Assembly: GCA_900105895.1 (NCBI GenBank)
Contig: FNSH01000003.1
Coordinates: 1-44,001, forward strand
Reading direction: 5' to 3'
DNA length: 44,001 nt
DNA from: Atopobium minutum
Lineage (GTDB): Bacteria; Actinomycetota; Coriobacteriia; Coriobacteriales; Atopobiaceae
Below, one piece after another: positions 15,593 through 24,030 of the stretch (positions are counted from its first letter, which is position 1; every line of letters starts with the position of its first letter). Position numbers and translations under genes: made by a program. The notes beneath the pieces were generated by a model, which had not been told where the DNA came from, made no database searches, and saw nothing but the letters and a program-made list of their open reading frames with translations.

Positions 15593-16838
15593 CGGTATCC
15601 TCCTTGTTTTTCGTATAAGCCGATCCCGCATCGGCAAGCTTCACGACATTGCCGTTTAAGACATGCAAATCGCCGCCATCTTCTTTTGAGAGCAGATCCA
15701 TATCTTCTAAGCGCCTCACATCGTTGACCGAGAAGATGCCGTTTTGTATGCCGGTGGCATAACCTCGCATGCGGCTCTCATAATCGCCTCGCAAAATCCC
15801 GTCCACGTTAAAGCGAATGAGATAGTCTTTCTTTTGTTCGGGCAAAAGAAGCGAACGCTGCATGGACTCCTCAAAGCGCACGAGCCACGGACGCAGGGTG
15901 TAGGTCACAAACTCCAGCGACTGGTGCTCGATATTGGAAAAGGTCGCATGTTCGAGATCTCCGATCATATGGGGCGGCACGCGGAAGATGCGGGCAATCT
16001 CATCGATTTGAAACTTCCGCGTCTCAAGAAACTGCGCGGCTTCCGGTGAGATGGAAATCGGCGTATAGGTCATGCCTTCTTCCAAAATGGCGACCTTGTT
16101 GGAGTTCTGCGATCCGCCAAAGCCCTGCTCCCAAGACTGGCGGATCTTTTCCGGGTCTTTCACCACGCCGGGCATGGATAAGATGCCAGATGGGTTTGCG
16201 CCATTTTTAAAGAATGCCGCACCGTATTCTTCGGTGGCCATTGCCATGCCGAGAGCGTTTTTCGCCATCGCAATCGGGCTGTATCCGACAAGACCGTCAA
16301 AGCCGAGGCCCGGAATATGGAGTACCTCAGAAGGAGAAAGCCTTACCCTTCCGTTTTTAAGCGTTGGAGCATCGCTTTTACTGACCTGATATTCATAGTA
16401 AAGAGTGCCATTTTCATCCCGGTCAACCGTCATTTTGTTGGCCATGAGCGGGTATAGGGCGACAACTTCACCTTTGCCGTTTCGGATAATCTGTGCGTAG
16501 GCGTTGCCCCACAAGAGCAGATGGCACATGAGGGTTTCTCGGAAGATAAATGAGGTCATCTCCGGATTCGGTTCATCGTGCAGCAAAAAGTAAAGGGAGC
16601 TGTCCGTCGCTTTCTCTTTGCCGGCATTTCCTTTGAGGCGAAAGAGATGAAGCGGAAGACCGGCGACCGCCTCAGCTAAAACTCTTACACAGGCATAGAC
16701 GGCAGTAATCTGCATGGCAGAGCGCTCCGTCACCGCTTTTCCCGATGTAGTGTGCCCGAAGTAAAAGCGAAAGGCAGAGCCGGCGGTTTGATCTTTCGGC
16801 TTATCTCTTGAATGAAAAAGTGACTGTAAAAATCCCAT
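15528..16838 (-). CDS. Portal protein, HK97 family
   Basis: A 436-residue portal. The start at 16838 (MGFLQSLFHSRDK) lies 9 bases after AAGGAG; a TTG two codons earlier is too close to the ribosome site. The family features are clear: ERSAMQITAVYACVRVLAEAVAGLPLHLF, LMCHLLLWGNAYAQI, IPGLGFDGLVGYSPI, and FQIDEIARIFRVPPHMIGDLEHATFSNIEHQSLEFV. It forms the dodecameric vertex through which DNA is packaged. It is the first head gene, 14 bases downstream of TerL. Confidence 0.96.
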   Translation of the reverse strand: MGFLQSLFHSRDKPKDQTAGSAFRFYFGHTTSGKAVTERSAMQITAVYACVRVLAEAVAGLPLHLFRLKGNAGKEKATDSSLYFLLHDEPNPEMTSFIFRETLMCHLLLWGNAYAQIIRNGKGEVVALYPLMANKMTVDRDENGTLYYEYQVSKSDAPTLKNGRVRLSPSEVLHIPGLGFDGLVGYSPIAMAKNALGMAMATEEYGAAFFKNGANPSGILSMPGVVKDPEKIRQSWEQGFGGSQNSNKVAILEEGMTYTPISISPEAAQFLETRKFQIDEIARIFRVPPHMIGDLEHATFSNIEHQSLEFVTYTLRPWLVRFEESMQRSLLLPEQKKDYLIRFNVDGILRGDYESRMRGYATGIQNGIFSVNDVRRLEDMDLLSKEDGGDLHVLNGNVVKLADAGSAYTKNKEDTDEPTEEILEMDEKQKSRSKRK

Positions 16839-16852
16839 AGGCAAAATCTCCT

Positions 16853-18460
16853 TTACAAAAATAAAATGCCGCGGCTGTCATAGACTGACTCGCTCGTGTC
16901 GCATCCCATGCGGATCGCTCGGTCAAGTGCCATTACAAGTGCAACGGCACCGTCGACTTTCTCGGTGGATTTGGCTTTGTCGATTTTGATATTTCCAGCA
17001 GGATCGGTTCGGATGAAGATGTTATCCATCATCCAGCGAAGGACGGGTTGTCCGCCGTGTGCGAGGCGATGGGAAAGCACGAGGTTCATCAGCTCTTTGG
17101 TGGGAGGCGACATGGAGGCAAAGCCCTGTCCGAATGGAACCACCGTAAAGCCGATGTTCTCTAAGTTCTGCACCATCTGAACGGCTCCCCAGCGGTCAAA
17201 GGCAATCTCCCGAATGTTGAAGCGCTCGCCTAAATGCTCGATGAATTTTTCGATAAAGCCGTAGTGGATGACATTTCCTTCCGTAGTCTGCATCGCACCT
17301 TCTTTGATCCAGATGTCATAGGGCACATGGTCACGGCGCACTCTTTGTTCCGCATTTTCTTCGGGAATCCAAAAGTACGGAAGGATAGTGTATTTCTCGT
17401 CTTCATCACGAGGCGGAAAGACCAGCACAAAGGCGGTGATGTCGGTGGTGGATGAGAGGTCAAGGCCTCCGTAGCAGATTCTGCCTTCGAGTGCCTTTTC
17501 ATCCACATCAAAGGCACAGGCGTCCCATTTGTCCATCGGCATCCAGCGGATTGATTGCTTTACCCACTGGTTCAGGCGAAGCTGACGAAACAGGTTCTCC
17601 TCGGCAGGGTTTTCTTTAGCCTGCAGGAAGGCGGCTTTCACCTTATCCAGTCCCACCGTGATGCCAAGGGAGGGATTGGCTTTCTTCCAAACCTCAATAT
17701 CTGACCAGTCATCGCTTTCTTTAGCACCGTAGATTACGGGATAAAAGGTTGGGTCATGCTTTTTGCCGCGCAGGATATCCAGTGCTTTTTGATGCTGCTC
17801 ATAGCAGATGGAATGGGTATCGGTTCCTGCGGTAGTAATCAGAAAGTAGAGCGGCTGCATGCGGGCATCGCCCGAGCCTTTGGTCATGACATCAAAAAGC
17901 CTTCTGTCCGGAGCGGCGTGAAGCTCGTCGTAGACCACGCCGTGAATGTTTAAGCCGTGCTTGGTATAGGCCTCAGAGGAGAGTACCTGATAGAAGCTGT
18001 TGGTCGGCTTATAGATGAGCCGCTTTTGTGAGGCTAAAATCTTCACGCGCTTGGCAAGAGCCGGCGACATCTTCACCATGTCTTCTGCCACGTTAAAAAC
18101 AATCGATGCCTGCTGACGGTCGGAGGCGCATCCGTAGACTTCGGCTCGCTGTTCACCGTCCCCGCAGCATAAAAGAAGTGCTACAGCTGCAGCAAGCTCG
18201 GATTTTCCCATCTTTTTGGGGATTTCGATGTAAGCGGTGTTGAACTGGCGGTAGCCGTTTTCCTTCACGATGCCGAAGAGATCCCTTATGATGCGTTCCT
18301 GCCAGTCGATTAGCTCAAATGGCTTTCCCGCCCAGGTCCCTTTGGTGTGCGAGAGGCACTCGATAAAGGAGACGGCATATTCGGCTTTTCTCCTGTCATA
18401 GTGAGAAGTCTCTGCCATGAACTTGGTCGGCTTATAGTTTTTCAGTTTTCGCATTGGCAC
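16853..18460 (-). CDS. Terminase large subunit
   Basis: A 535-residue packaging motor. A GTG start at 18460 is chosen since AAGGAGG lies 8 bases upstream; an in-frame ATG at 18454 would be 14 bases away. The ATPase domain has a Walker A-like IPKKMGKSE (residues 80-88) and Walker B GVVYDELH (174-181). The nuclease domain begins with the RNase H-like strand ICYGGLDLSSTTDITAFVL and includes EIAFDRWGAVQMVQNL and DKAKSTEKVDGAVALVMALDRA. This is the phage terminase 1 family paired with P27-type TerS, consistent with cos packaging. It is separated from TerS by about 5.6 kb of methyltransferases and accessory genes. Confidence 0.96.
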   Translation of the reverse strand: MPMRKLKNYKPTKFMAETSHYDRRKAEYAVSFIECLSHTKGTWAGKPFELIDWQERIIRDLFGIVKENGYRQFNTAYIEIPKKMGKSELAAAVALLLCCGDGEQRAEVYGCASDRQQASIVFNVAEDMVKMSPALAKRVKILASQKRLIYKPTNSFYQVLSSEAYTKHGLNIHGVVYDELHAAPDRRLFDVMTKGSGDARMQPLYFLITTAGTDTHSICYEQHQKALDILRGKKHDPTFYPVIYGAKESDDWSDIEVWKKANPSLGITVGLDKVKAAFLQAKENPAEENLFRQLRLNQWVKQSIRWMPMDKWDACAFDVDEKALEGRICYGGLDLSSTTDITAFVLVFPPRDEDEKYTILPYFWIPEENAEQRVRRDHVPYDIWIKEGAMQTTEGNVIHYGFIEKFIEHLGERFNIREIAFDRWGAVQMVQNLENIGFTVVPFGQGFASMSPPTKELMNLVLSHRLAHGGQPVLRWMMDNIFIRTDPAGNIKIDKAKSTEKVDGAVALVMALDRAIRMGCDTSESVYDSRGILFL

Positions 18461-18588
18461 GGGCGCCGCCTCCTTTCAGGGCAAAATAAAGGACCGCCAG
18501 CCGACGTGTTCGGCATGCGATCCGGTATCAGTACGAGAGAAAGAGCCATTCGGCTCAGTCTCCCGGAATATTCATTCTCAGGGTTTTC

Positions 18589-18870
18589 TTATTCTGCGTG
18601 GCTCATCGCCCATGCTATGGCGTGGCCATCATCTTCGAACTCGACCTCGCTTACCGAGTGAAGTCCGATGGTTCCTTCGCAGCTGGTGTCGTCTGTCAGG
18701 AACTCGTAGGTTGCTCCGAAGTAGCAGGGCTTATTCACTCCGTTGTAGTAGTAGCCTGCCATCAGGATTTTGTCTCCGAACCGCAGCGTCTTGCTCCAGC
18801 GGCATTCCAGATCCTCCGGTGTGGTCGGGTTCGGAAGTCTTAAGGTTCTCATTGCTTCATTGATTGTCAT
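18589..18870 (-). CDS. Accessory protein, unknown
   Basis: A 93-residue protein starting at 18870 (MTINEAMRTLRLPNPTTPEDLE) with GGAGGCGTAAAGAGA upstream, 5 bases after the stop of the preceding gene. It contains a Cys and aromatic-rich middle (MAGYYYNGVNKPCYFGATYEFLTDDTSCEGTIGL) and looks like a compact beta-fold. It is part of the unit beginning with motif copy 2. Function unknown. A longer reading frame in the same register upstream is an artefact of the neighbour's reverse reading. Confidence 0.7.
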   Translation of the reverse strand: MTINEAMRTLRLPNPTTPEDLECRWSKTLRFGDKILMAGYYYNGVNKPCYFGATYEFLTDDTSCEGTIGLHSVSEVEFEDDGHAIAWAMSHAE

Positions 18871-18875
18871 TCTCT

Positions 18876-19241
18876 TTACGCCTCCTTTACCGTCATCTTG
18901 AAGGCCGGGATGAGCGTGTGCTCGTCGCTGCCGAAGTGGGTGTAGCGTTCCTTGATCTTTACGATCCCGTCCAGCGTGCAGCCGAGCTCCTTGAACTTGG
19001 CGATGGTGAGGATCAGGCTTGAGAAGGTGGAGCTTATCGTAAATTCCTTCACTCCCAGCTTCCTGCAGTCTGCGAGGATTGTCTCGATGTCGTCGTCCCA
19101 AATGACCTCGGCGAAGTTCGGCAGGTCGTTTCCGGCTTCCTTGCTGTAAAGGTAGGCCTGCCCCAGCGTCCACTGGCATCCGATCTCTTCCCAGCGCATT
19201 CCGGGCTTTGCGTTTTCTATGGCTTCGATTGTGTACTTCAT
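18876..19241 (-). CDS. Accessory protein, unknown (DUF7698-like)
   Basis: A 121-residue protein with start at 19241 after GGAGGAACCACC. The opening (MKYTIEAIENAKPGMRWEEIGCQWTLG) and the middle WDDDIETILADCRKLGVKEFTISSTFSSLI recall small proteins frequent in mobile elements of gut Clostridia, which I associate with DUF7698 from memory. It is soluble with a predicted alternating alpha/beta pattern. It is first in a two-gene unit after promoter-like motif copy 2. Role unknown; antirestriction or phage-defence roles would be guesswork. Confidence 0.7.
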   Translation of the reverse strand: MKYTIEAIENAKPGMRWEEIGCQWTLGQAYLYSKEAGNDLPNFAEVIWDDDIETILADCRKLGVKEFTISSTFSSLILTIAKFKELGCTLDGIVKIKERYTHFGSDEHTLIPAFKMTVKEA

Positions 19242-19273
19242 GGTGGTTCCTCCTTGTGGTTGTTTTTCCTTTT

Positions 19274-19315
19274 GGTATGTACATATATCACTCTAAGCGC
19301 CTGTAATAGCAAGTT
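19274..19315 (-). promoter_or_regulatory. Repeated promoter/operator-like motif, copy 2
   Basis: On the minus strand: AACTTGCTATT, N10, AGAGTGAT, ATATGTACATACC, ending about 32 bases before the start at 19241. Spacing is identical to copies at 1909-1945 and 20443-20485. It also lies after the stop of the DUF5049 gene and so marks a fresh transcription start inside the leftward array. Confidence 0.62.
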
Positions 19316-19373
19316 ATTTCTCGAAATATATGTGACAATCCTGCGGGAAGTTTTGAGGCCTAAATTGTGTACT

Positions 19374-19550
19374 TTACGCCTCGCCGGTCAGGATGAATTT
19401 CGCGTATTCTGACCGGTGATCCTCAAGGTATAAAACCAGCTCGTAGAAGTCCCGCTCAAAGGCAAGCCGCTGCACAGTATTGACATCAAACATGTTCGTA
19501 AGACCGCTGTCCCTTATGGCAAGGATCTGTTCTTTTACTTTTTCGTCCAT
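19374..19550 (-). CDS. DUF5049 family protein
   Basis: A 58-residue protein, MDEKVKEQILAIRDSG then TNMFDVNTVQRLAFERDFYELVLYL and ending EYAKFILTGEA. This matches the DUF5049 family of clostridial mobile elements (usual length about 60). It starts 16 bases inside the DUF4314 gene, with GGAG 9 bases upstream. It is cotranscribed with DUF4314 and the 214-residue protein. Function unknown. Confidence 0.82.
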   Translation of the reverse strand: MDEKVKEQILAIRDSGLTNMFDVNTVQRLAFERDFYELVLYLEDHRSEYAKFILTGEA

Positions 19551-19771
19551 TTCTGAATTCTCCTGATTTTATCAATCCCGAAGATGACGTTTAGACCGGA
19601 GCCGTTATCCCAATCCACGAGGATGGAGCCGGTATCATCGACTCCTGTGACGGTGCCGCGTGTTCCTGCAGGCGGTGCCTGTACGTCGTCCATGTGAAGA
19701 AGCTCCACACGGCAGCCTTTAGGAAAAGTAATCCGCAGCAGTTCCAGCGTTTCTTTCGTTGGCATTTTCAT
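19535..19771 (-). CDS. DUF4314 family protein
   Basis: A 78-residue protein with the DUF4314 pattern: FPKGCRVELLHMDDVQAPPAGTRGTVTGVDDTGSILVDWDNGSGLNVIFGIDKIRRI. This is a small SH3-like barrel often found in phage and conjugative element accessory clusters. The start at 19771 follows GGAGGCAGAAAA; an in-frame ATG two codons on is possible. It overlaps the upstream gene stop by 4 bases and DUF5049 by 16. Confidence 0.88.
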   Translation of the reverse strand: MKMPTKETLELLRITFPKGCRVELLHMDDVQAPPAGTRGTVTGVDDTGSILVDWDNGSGLNVIFGIDKIRRIQKWTKK

Positions 19772-20412
19772 TTTTCTGCCTCCTTCTGGTACTTGAAAGC
19801 GGAGGAGCCTTGAAGATGGCTGAGCAGGATTTTCCTTGCTTCCTTGTAGGAATCACCGATCATCCCAAGGCGCAGAAGAAAACAGCGAAAGTAGTATTTT
19901 TCGTTTTCGACTGCGTGGTCTTTGCCAGTGATGCGCTTGGATTCCTTTGCCGCCTTGCCCAAAAGGGAGATGAAGGCGGTATAGGCGGAAAGCTCTGCAG
20001 AACTTGGCATCTCGGAAAACCACGGGAAGCTGATCTTTTCCTCGTCCACCTCAAAGGCGACGCTTTCTGTACCAAGTGCATGCTTGATGATGCTTTCTTT
20101 TGACGTAAGAATCTCGGAGAGCCTTTCGAGGTTCTCATCGGTGAATTTGTTTCTTGGAAGCGAGATCGTCACCGCCATGTTTTCCTGTTCCTCCGGCACA
20201 AAGCCGTGTTCCGATAAAGTCAGCAGGATGCTGTTTTCCTGCTCTGCGTCTTTGACGCTGAGCACGCCATGATTGTCCAGTGTGATGTGCTCGCCAATGT
20301 GGTAGCAGAAGGTCGGCGCTTTGGTGCAGGTGGCTTTCTCTTTTGTGAAGTCTTCCAAGGCTTTCACCAGCGGCCGCCTTGCCGAGCCTGTTAAATTGAA
20401 GTGGTAATCCAT
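19768..20412 (-). CDS. Virulence-related-like accessory protein
   Basis: A 214-residue protein starting at 20412 (MDYHFNLTGSARRPLVKALEDF) with AAGGAGGATAAAGAC upstream. The opening resembles the mobile-element family loosely annotated as virulence-related protein, which begins NVTG..RK.LV and continues with AP.F.Y.VG (here APTFCYHIGEHITLDNHGVLSV). The C-terminal 90 residues are helical (ELSAYTAFISLLGKAAKESKRI). It heads a unit with DUF4314 and DUF5049 behind motif copy 3. Actual function is not known; the family name does not imply pathogenicity. Confidence 0.75.
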   Translation of the reverse strand: MDYHFNLTGSARRPLVKALEDFTKEKATCTKAPTFCYHIGEHITLDNHGVLSVKDAEQENSILLTLSEHGFVPEEQENMAVTISLPRNKFTDENLERLSEILTSKESIIKHALGTESVAFEVDEEKISFPWFSEMPSSAELSAYTAFISLLGKAAKESKRITGKDHAVENEKYYFRCFLLRLGMIGDSYKEARKILLSHLQGSSAFKYQKEAEK

Positions 20413-20442
20413 GTCTTTATCCTCCTTTGCAGGTGTTTTCTT

Positions 20443-20485
20443 GGTATGTCTATACATCACTCTTACCGGGAGGAATAGCAAGTTA
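20443..20485 (-). promoter_or_regulatory. Repeated promoter/operator-like motif, copy 3
   Basis: On the minus strand: AACTTGCTATT, N10, AGAGTGAT, GTATAGACATACC, about 31 bases upstream of the start at 20412. The first bases overlap the stop codon of the C5 methyltransferase (20483). Same spacing as the other two copies. Confidence 0.62.
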
Positions 20486-21982
20486 TTTTTGCAGGTAAAT
20501 ACCACTATTCTTTTTGATTGCGGCAAGTACGAAGATGGCGCACGGAAGCGCGATGCCATTTCCCCAGAGCTTGTAGGCGGCACTGTCCGAGTAGGGATTT
20601 TTAAGCCACTTTTTGATCTGCTTGTCGCTTTTTCTCTGGATGGACATTATATCGGTGTAGCGGTCAAAAATCTCACGCCAGAAGGTAAACTGAGCCTTGC
20701 TCGGATTTTCTTCTGCAAGACCATCGCACCAGCCGTCCGGAAAGCCCTGAAGCCGGGCACACTCGGTCGGAGTGAGCCTCCTTACGATATAGCCGCTCTC
20801 GTTTTCGGTGGCAACGGCACCCGGACCTTTGGCAACCATTGTCGGCTGGCATTCTTTTTCCACGGCAAAGTCGTAGGCGGCGTTTTGCCCCTGATTAAAG
20901 GAAGCCCGGTCAAGCCCATAGGAAAGAACCGCCATGCCGCCTTGATTGCAGACGGGATCGGAGCCTCTCGTATCCAGTGTGCGGGAGGTCTCGGTTATCT
21001 GGCTGTTGTCTTTGATGTCCGAAAACATCGCCTTGTTCTTCTTGGAGCAAAGCGAATAGGCGCACGGCAGATCAACCACAAGTGGCTGATTGTTTCCGCC
21101 CGTGCCGAAACGGGAGACGATGGTCTGCGCCGTATCATTGGGGCCTGTGTATCTTGCGTCCTGTCCGTGGTTTTCAAAGATCAGCGGAGGATGGTTTGAC
21201 TGTGCACGCAGGGTTCCCGTGACATCTTCTGAGATGTCCATGCGCGATCCTCCCTGATCGTTTAGAACAAGCTTGCCTGTTTCATAAGCGCCTCTCTTAG
21301 GATTTCCGGCAGGTCTTTTCCTTTCGTCTTGGCACGCCTCAAGATCCCCAAGCACGCTCTCGGACTCAAATAATATTTTTCCGGCACTTGTGTCTCCAAA
21401 ATCTGCGACAAGAAAGATTCTCTTGCGTCTTTGGGGGACTCCGAAGTGCTGAGCATCAAGTACCCGCCATGCGAGAGAAAAATGATCTGCCACGATCTCT
21501 CCGGCGGCATGCCACTTTTGAGGTCGAGGCGCATCAAGCGTATATCCTTTGACGGAGAGGAAGGCTTCAAGGACTTTTTCGAAGTCCGCTCCTTTGTGGG
21601 AGGAGAAAGCGCCCGGGACATTTTCCCAGAGCGCGTATTTTGGGTAGTTCCCATTGGTTTTCCACCTCATTTCTTTGATGATTCGTATCGCCTCATAGAA
21701 AAGAGAAGAACGGGAACCTTCGATCCCGCTTCGTTTTCCGGCGATGGATAAGTCCTGACAGGGACTGCCGAAGGTGATGATGTCCACCGGCGGCAAACTC
21801 GCTCCGTCAAGTGTCCGCACATCTCCCATGTGAGCCACAAAAGGCAGACGCTTGGATGTCACTCGGATGGCAAAAGGCTCGACTTCCGATGCCCAGAGCG
21901 GCTTGATGCCAACGGAAAGTCCCGCTAAGGGAAAGCCTCCTGAGCCATCGAAGAGGGAGGCGAGGGTAAGCTTTTTATTCAT
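20483..21982 (-). CDS. DNA (cytosine-5) methyltransferase
   Basis: A 499-residue C5-cytosine methyltransferase. Motif I LASLFDGSGGFPLAG (residues 7-21), motif IV GSPCQDLS with nucleophile Cys75, motif VI ENVPGAF (120-126) and motif VIII QRRKRIF (184-190) are all intact. The target-recognition region between about 200 and 415 is long. It contains SRMDISEDVTGTLRAQSNHPP, YTGPNDTAQTIVSRFGTGGNNQP and SRTLDTRGSDPVCNQGG, a pattern typical of phage orphan enzymes. The conserved RRLTPTECARLQGFPDGW and YKLWGNGIALP end the fold. No restriction partner is adjacent. It starts 8 bases inside the upstream methyltransferase. Likely role: protection of phage DNA from host restriction. Confidence 0.95.
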   Translation of the reverse strand: MNKKLTLASLFDGSGGFPLAGLSVGIKPLWASEVEPFAIRVTSKRLPFVAHMGDVRTLDGASLPPVDIITFGSPCQDLSIAGKRSGIEGSRSSLFYEAIRIIKEMRWKTNGNYPKYALWENVPGAFSSHKGADFEKVLEAFLSVKGYTLDAPRPQKWHAAGEIVADHFSLAWRVLDAQHFGVPQRRKRIFLVADFGDTSAGKILFESESVLGDLEACQDERKRPAGNPKRGAYETGKLVLNDQGGSRMDISEDVTGTLRAQSNHPPLIFENHGQDARYTGPNDTAQTIVSRFGTGGNNQPLVVDLPCAYSLCSKKNKAMFSDIKDNSQITETSRTLDTRGSDPVCNQGGMAVLSYGLDRASFNQGQNAAYDFAVEKECQPTMVAKGPGAVATENESGYIVRRLTPTECARLQGFPDGWCDGLAEENPSKAQFTFWREIFDRYTDIMSIQRKSDKQIKKWLKNPYSDSAAYKLWGNGIALPCAIFVLAAIKKNSGIYLQK

Positions 21983-23237
21983 CGGCTGCTTCCCTCTCTT
22001 TTAGAAGGTCGGCATAAGGGGTGTCTTTGCCGTCTCTGTGACAGATGATGCCGTCCGTTGTTCCTTTCAGCTCGGCATAACGAGCACAGGCCACATCGAC
22101 GTATTTCGGTTCCAGCTCAATCCCATAGCAGATGCGGCCAAGCTCCTCGCAGGCGATGAGCGTCGATGCGCTGCCTAAAAAGCCGTCCAAGACCAGAGCG
22201 TTGGTTTGTGTGGACTGCTTGATGAGGTGCGCGATCAGCGGCACCGGCTTGGAAGAGGGATGCCCGAATCCTTCGGTTTTGGAGTTTTTCACCGAGTCAA
22301 AGTCAAAGCAGGCTTTCTGCTTCTGGTCACCGTACCATTTGTGTTTTCCGTCTTTTCGCCAGCCGTATAGGATCGGCTCAAAGTTAAACTTCCAATCGGT
22401 ACGCATGAGAGGAGCCCGCTCTTTTCGCCAGATAAGGCCGGCTCCGAGCTTAAAACCAGCATCATCAAAAGCATCGTAAAAAATACGAGATTTGGATGTG
22501 GCATAAAACTCATAGATCGAGGCGTCTTTTGCCATTGCTTCTTTGAAACAGGTAAAAGCCTTCATGAGGAAGTCGTAAGCTTCTTTATCGGTGAGATCAT
22601 CGTTTTTGATCTTTCCGGACGCGGATTCGAGGTTCACAAAATACGGTGCGTCCGTGCAGATGAGATTCACCTTGGTATCGCCGAGCAGTGCCTTGTATGT
22701 CTTGGGATCGGTTGAGTCTCCGCAGATGACGGTGTGCCTCCCGATCGTCCAGATGTCGCCGGGTTTTGTAATGGCAGGCTTTTGAAGCTCTGCGTCTACA
22801 TCAAAGTCATCTTCGGTGATTTCATCTTCGGAAATGTCCATCAAAGCAGAGAGTTCCTCGTCATCAAAACCTAAAAGAGAGAGGTCAAAGGCATCTCCTG
22901 CAAGATCAGATAATTCTACAGAGAGCATTTCCTCATCCCAGCCGGCATTTAAGGCTAAGCGGTTGTCTGCTAAGATGTAGGCGTGCTTTTGTGCGTCGGT
23001 TAAGTTTTCGGCAAAGACGCACGGGACGGTTTTGTAGCCTTCCTCGCGGGCTGCCGCGATACGTCCGTGTCCGACTAAGATGTTGAACTTGTTGTCAATC
23101 ACAGCCGGCGAAATAAATCCGAATTCCCGAAGCGACGCGCGAAGCTGTGCGATCTGCTCCGGAGAGTGCGTTCTGGCATTTCTCGCATAGGGAATAAGCT
23201 TATCGATTTCAACTTGAGCAAATTTTGTCGTATCCAT
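21975..23237 (-). CDS. ParB-like domain fused to N6-adenine/N4-cytosine DNA methyltransferase
   Basis: A 420-residue phage modification enzyme. Residues 7-110 are a ParB/Srx-like domain (VEIDKLIPYARNARTHSPEQI, NILVGHGRIAAAREEG). From about 160, the methyltransferase begins: GDIWTIGRHTVICGDST, catalytic motif IV as DAPY (196-199) where DPPY is usual, and the SAM-binding motif I DGFLGSAST (351-359) near the C-terminus, giving the beta-class order. ParB-MTase fusions are common orphan enzymes of Bacillota phages. It begins directly after the SAM synthetase stop (TAG-ATG). The Pro to Ala change in DPPY is unusual. Confidence 0.93.
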   Translation of the reverse strand: MDTTKFAQVEIDKLIPYARNARTHSPEQIAQLRASLREFGFISPAVIDNKFNILVGHGRIAAAREEGYKTVPCVFAENLTDAQKHAYILADNRLALNAGWDEEMLSVELSDLAGDAFDLSLLGFDDEELSALMDISEDEITEDDFDVDAELQKPAITKPGDIWTIGRHTVICGDSTDPKTYKALLGDTKVNLICTDAPYFVNLESASGKIKNDDLTDKEAYDFLMKAFTCFKEAMAKDASIYEFYATSKSRIFYDAFDDAGFKLGAGLIWRKERAPLMRTDWKFNFEPILYGWRKDGKHKWYGDQKQKACFDFDSVKNSKTEGFGHPSSKPVPLIAHLIKQSTQTNALVLDGFLGSASTLIACEELGRICYGIELEPKYVDVACARYAELKGTTDGIICHRDGKDTPYADLLKEREAADE

Positions 23238-24020
23238 CTAAATCAGCCCCCATTCCGCAAATTTCTCAAAGCCTCCGACTGCGCGAATGTAGTCTCGGGC
23301 AATTTCTACCAGCTCGGCATACGGCTTGCCGTCAACAAACGCGTCTCCGATGGCGCAGGAAAGATGAATCGGTTTTCCGCTTTTCTGTGCCAGAAGATGG
23401 GCGTAGATATTGATGGTCACATCGGCTTTGGAGAGATCTTTTCCGTGAAGACCACCGCCGGTGACGGAAGATCCCATATCGGATCCGAGTTTTCGGTTGG
23501 TTGCTCCGGTATCCACGTCCGTGCCGCCCGTCCAGTCGCCTAAAGGATTGACGATGGCGTTTGGATAGGCCGCTTGGAGCTTTTTCGTTTCAACATGAGA
23601 CTGGCAGAGGACGAGTTTTTCTCCGTCTAAGATGTATTTGCCGTCTGTCGGATATGCGGCATAGATACTTTTGGCAATTTCTGAGAGTTTATTTTCTTCT
23701 TCTGTGATGGGAAGTCCTAAGAAGATGCCGTTATCTCCGCAACGAAGATGCTCTTTCTGGTTTTCGGAAAGGTGTGCATCTTGAGCTGCAAGCCGGATAT
23801 CTACAGACACATCTCCTGCAAGGCGGCGAGCAGCCGCTTCAATATCTGATGTGGAAAGATGTGTATTTGTTTCCGCAATGATATGGCAGATGCCGTGACC
23901 GATAAGAACTTCGACGGCAATCTTGGGGTTTGTCTCGCTTGCATAAGCAAGGTCAACAATGGCTCCCGCGATGCGGTCTGCTACTTTATCGGGGTGTGCG
24001 GGATTTACACGTTCGTACAT
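23238..24020 (-). CDS. Phage S-adenosylmethionine synthetase (compact MetK)
   Basis: A 260-residue MetK homologue, much shorter than the about 380-400 residues of cellular enzymes. Key blocks remain in order: NPAHPDKVAD (HPDK at 9-12), RCGDNGIFLGLP (replacing GAGDQG), DTGATNRKLGSD (170-181) and GGGLHGKDLSKAD (188-200), and it ends FEKFAEWGLI where cellular enzymes have FDLRPxGLI. It should make SAM from ATP and methionine. Immediate adjacency to two DNA methyltransferases suggests it supplies their cofactor. Start at 24020 after GAGGTGAAGTAA. Activity is inferred; the Glu-Gly before HPDK is changed to Pro-Ala. Confidence 0.9.
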   Translation of the reverse strand: MYERVNPAHPDKVADRIAGAIVDLAYASETNPKIAVEVLIGHGICHIIAETNTHLSTSDIEAAARRLAGDVSVDIRLAAQDAHLSENQKEHLRCGDNGIFLGLPITEEENKLSEIAKSIYAAYPTDGKYILDGEKLVLCQSHVETKKLQAAYPNAIVNPLGDWTGGTDVDTGATNRKLGSDMGSSVTGGGLHGKDLSKADVTINIYAHLLAQKSGKPIHLSCAIGDAFVDGKPYAELVEIARDYIRAVGGFEKFAEWGLI

Positions 24021-24030
24021 TTACTTCACC

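Noticed and set aside
18871..19284. Arg/His-rich upstream extension of the 93-residue gene (frame open from 19284)
   Set aside because: Composition is unnatural and it lies in an alternative frame of the 121-residue gene; the real start with a ribosome site is at 18870.
20411..21199. 262-codon plus-strand frame opposite the C5 methyltransferase
   Set aside because: Antisense to a gene with all catalytic motifs; no ribosome site or homologous pattern.
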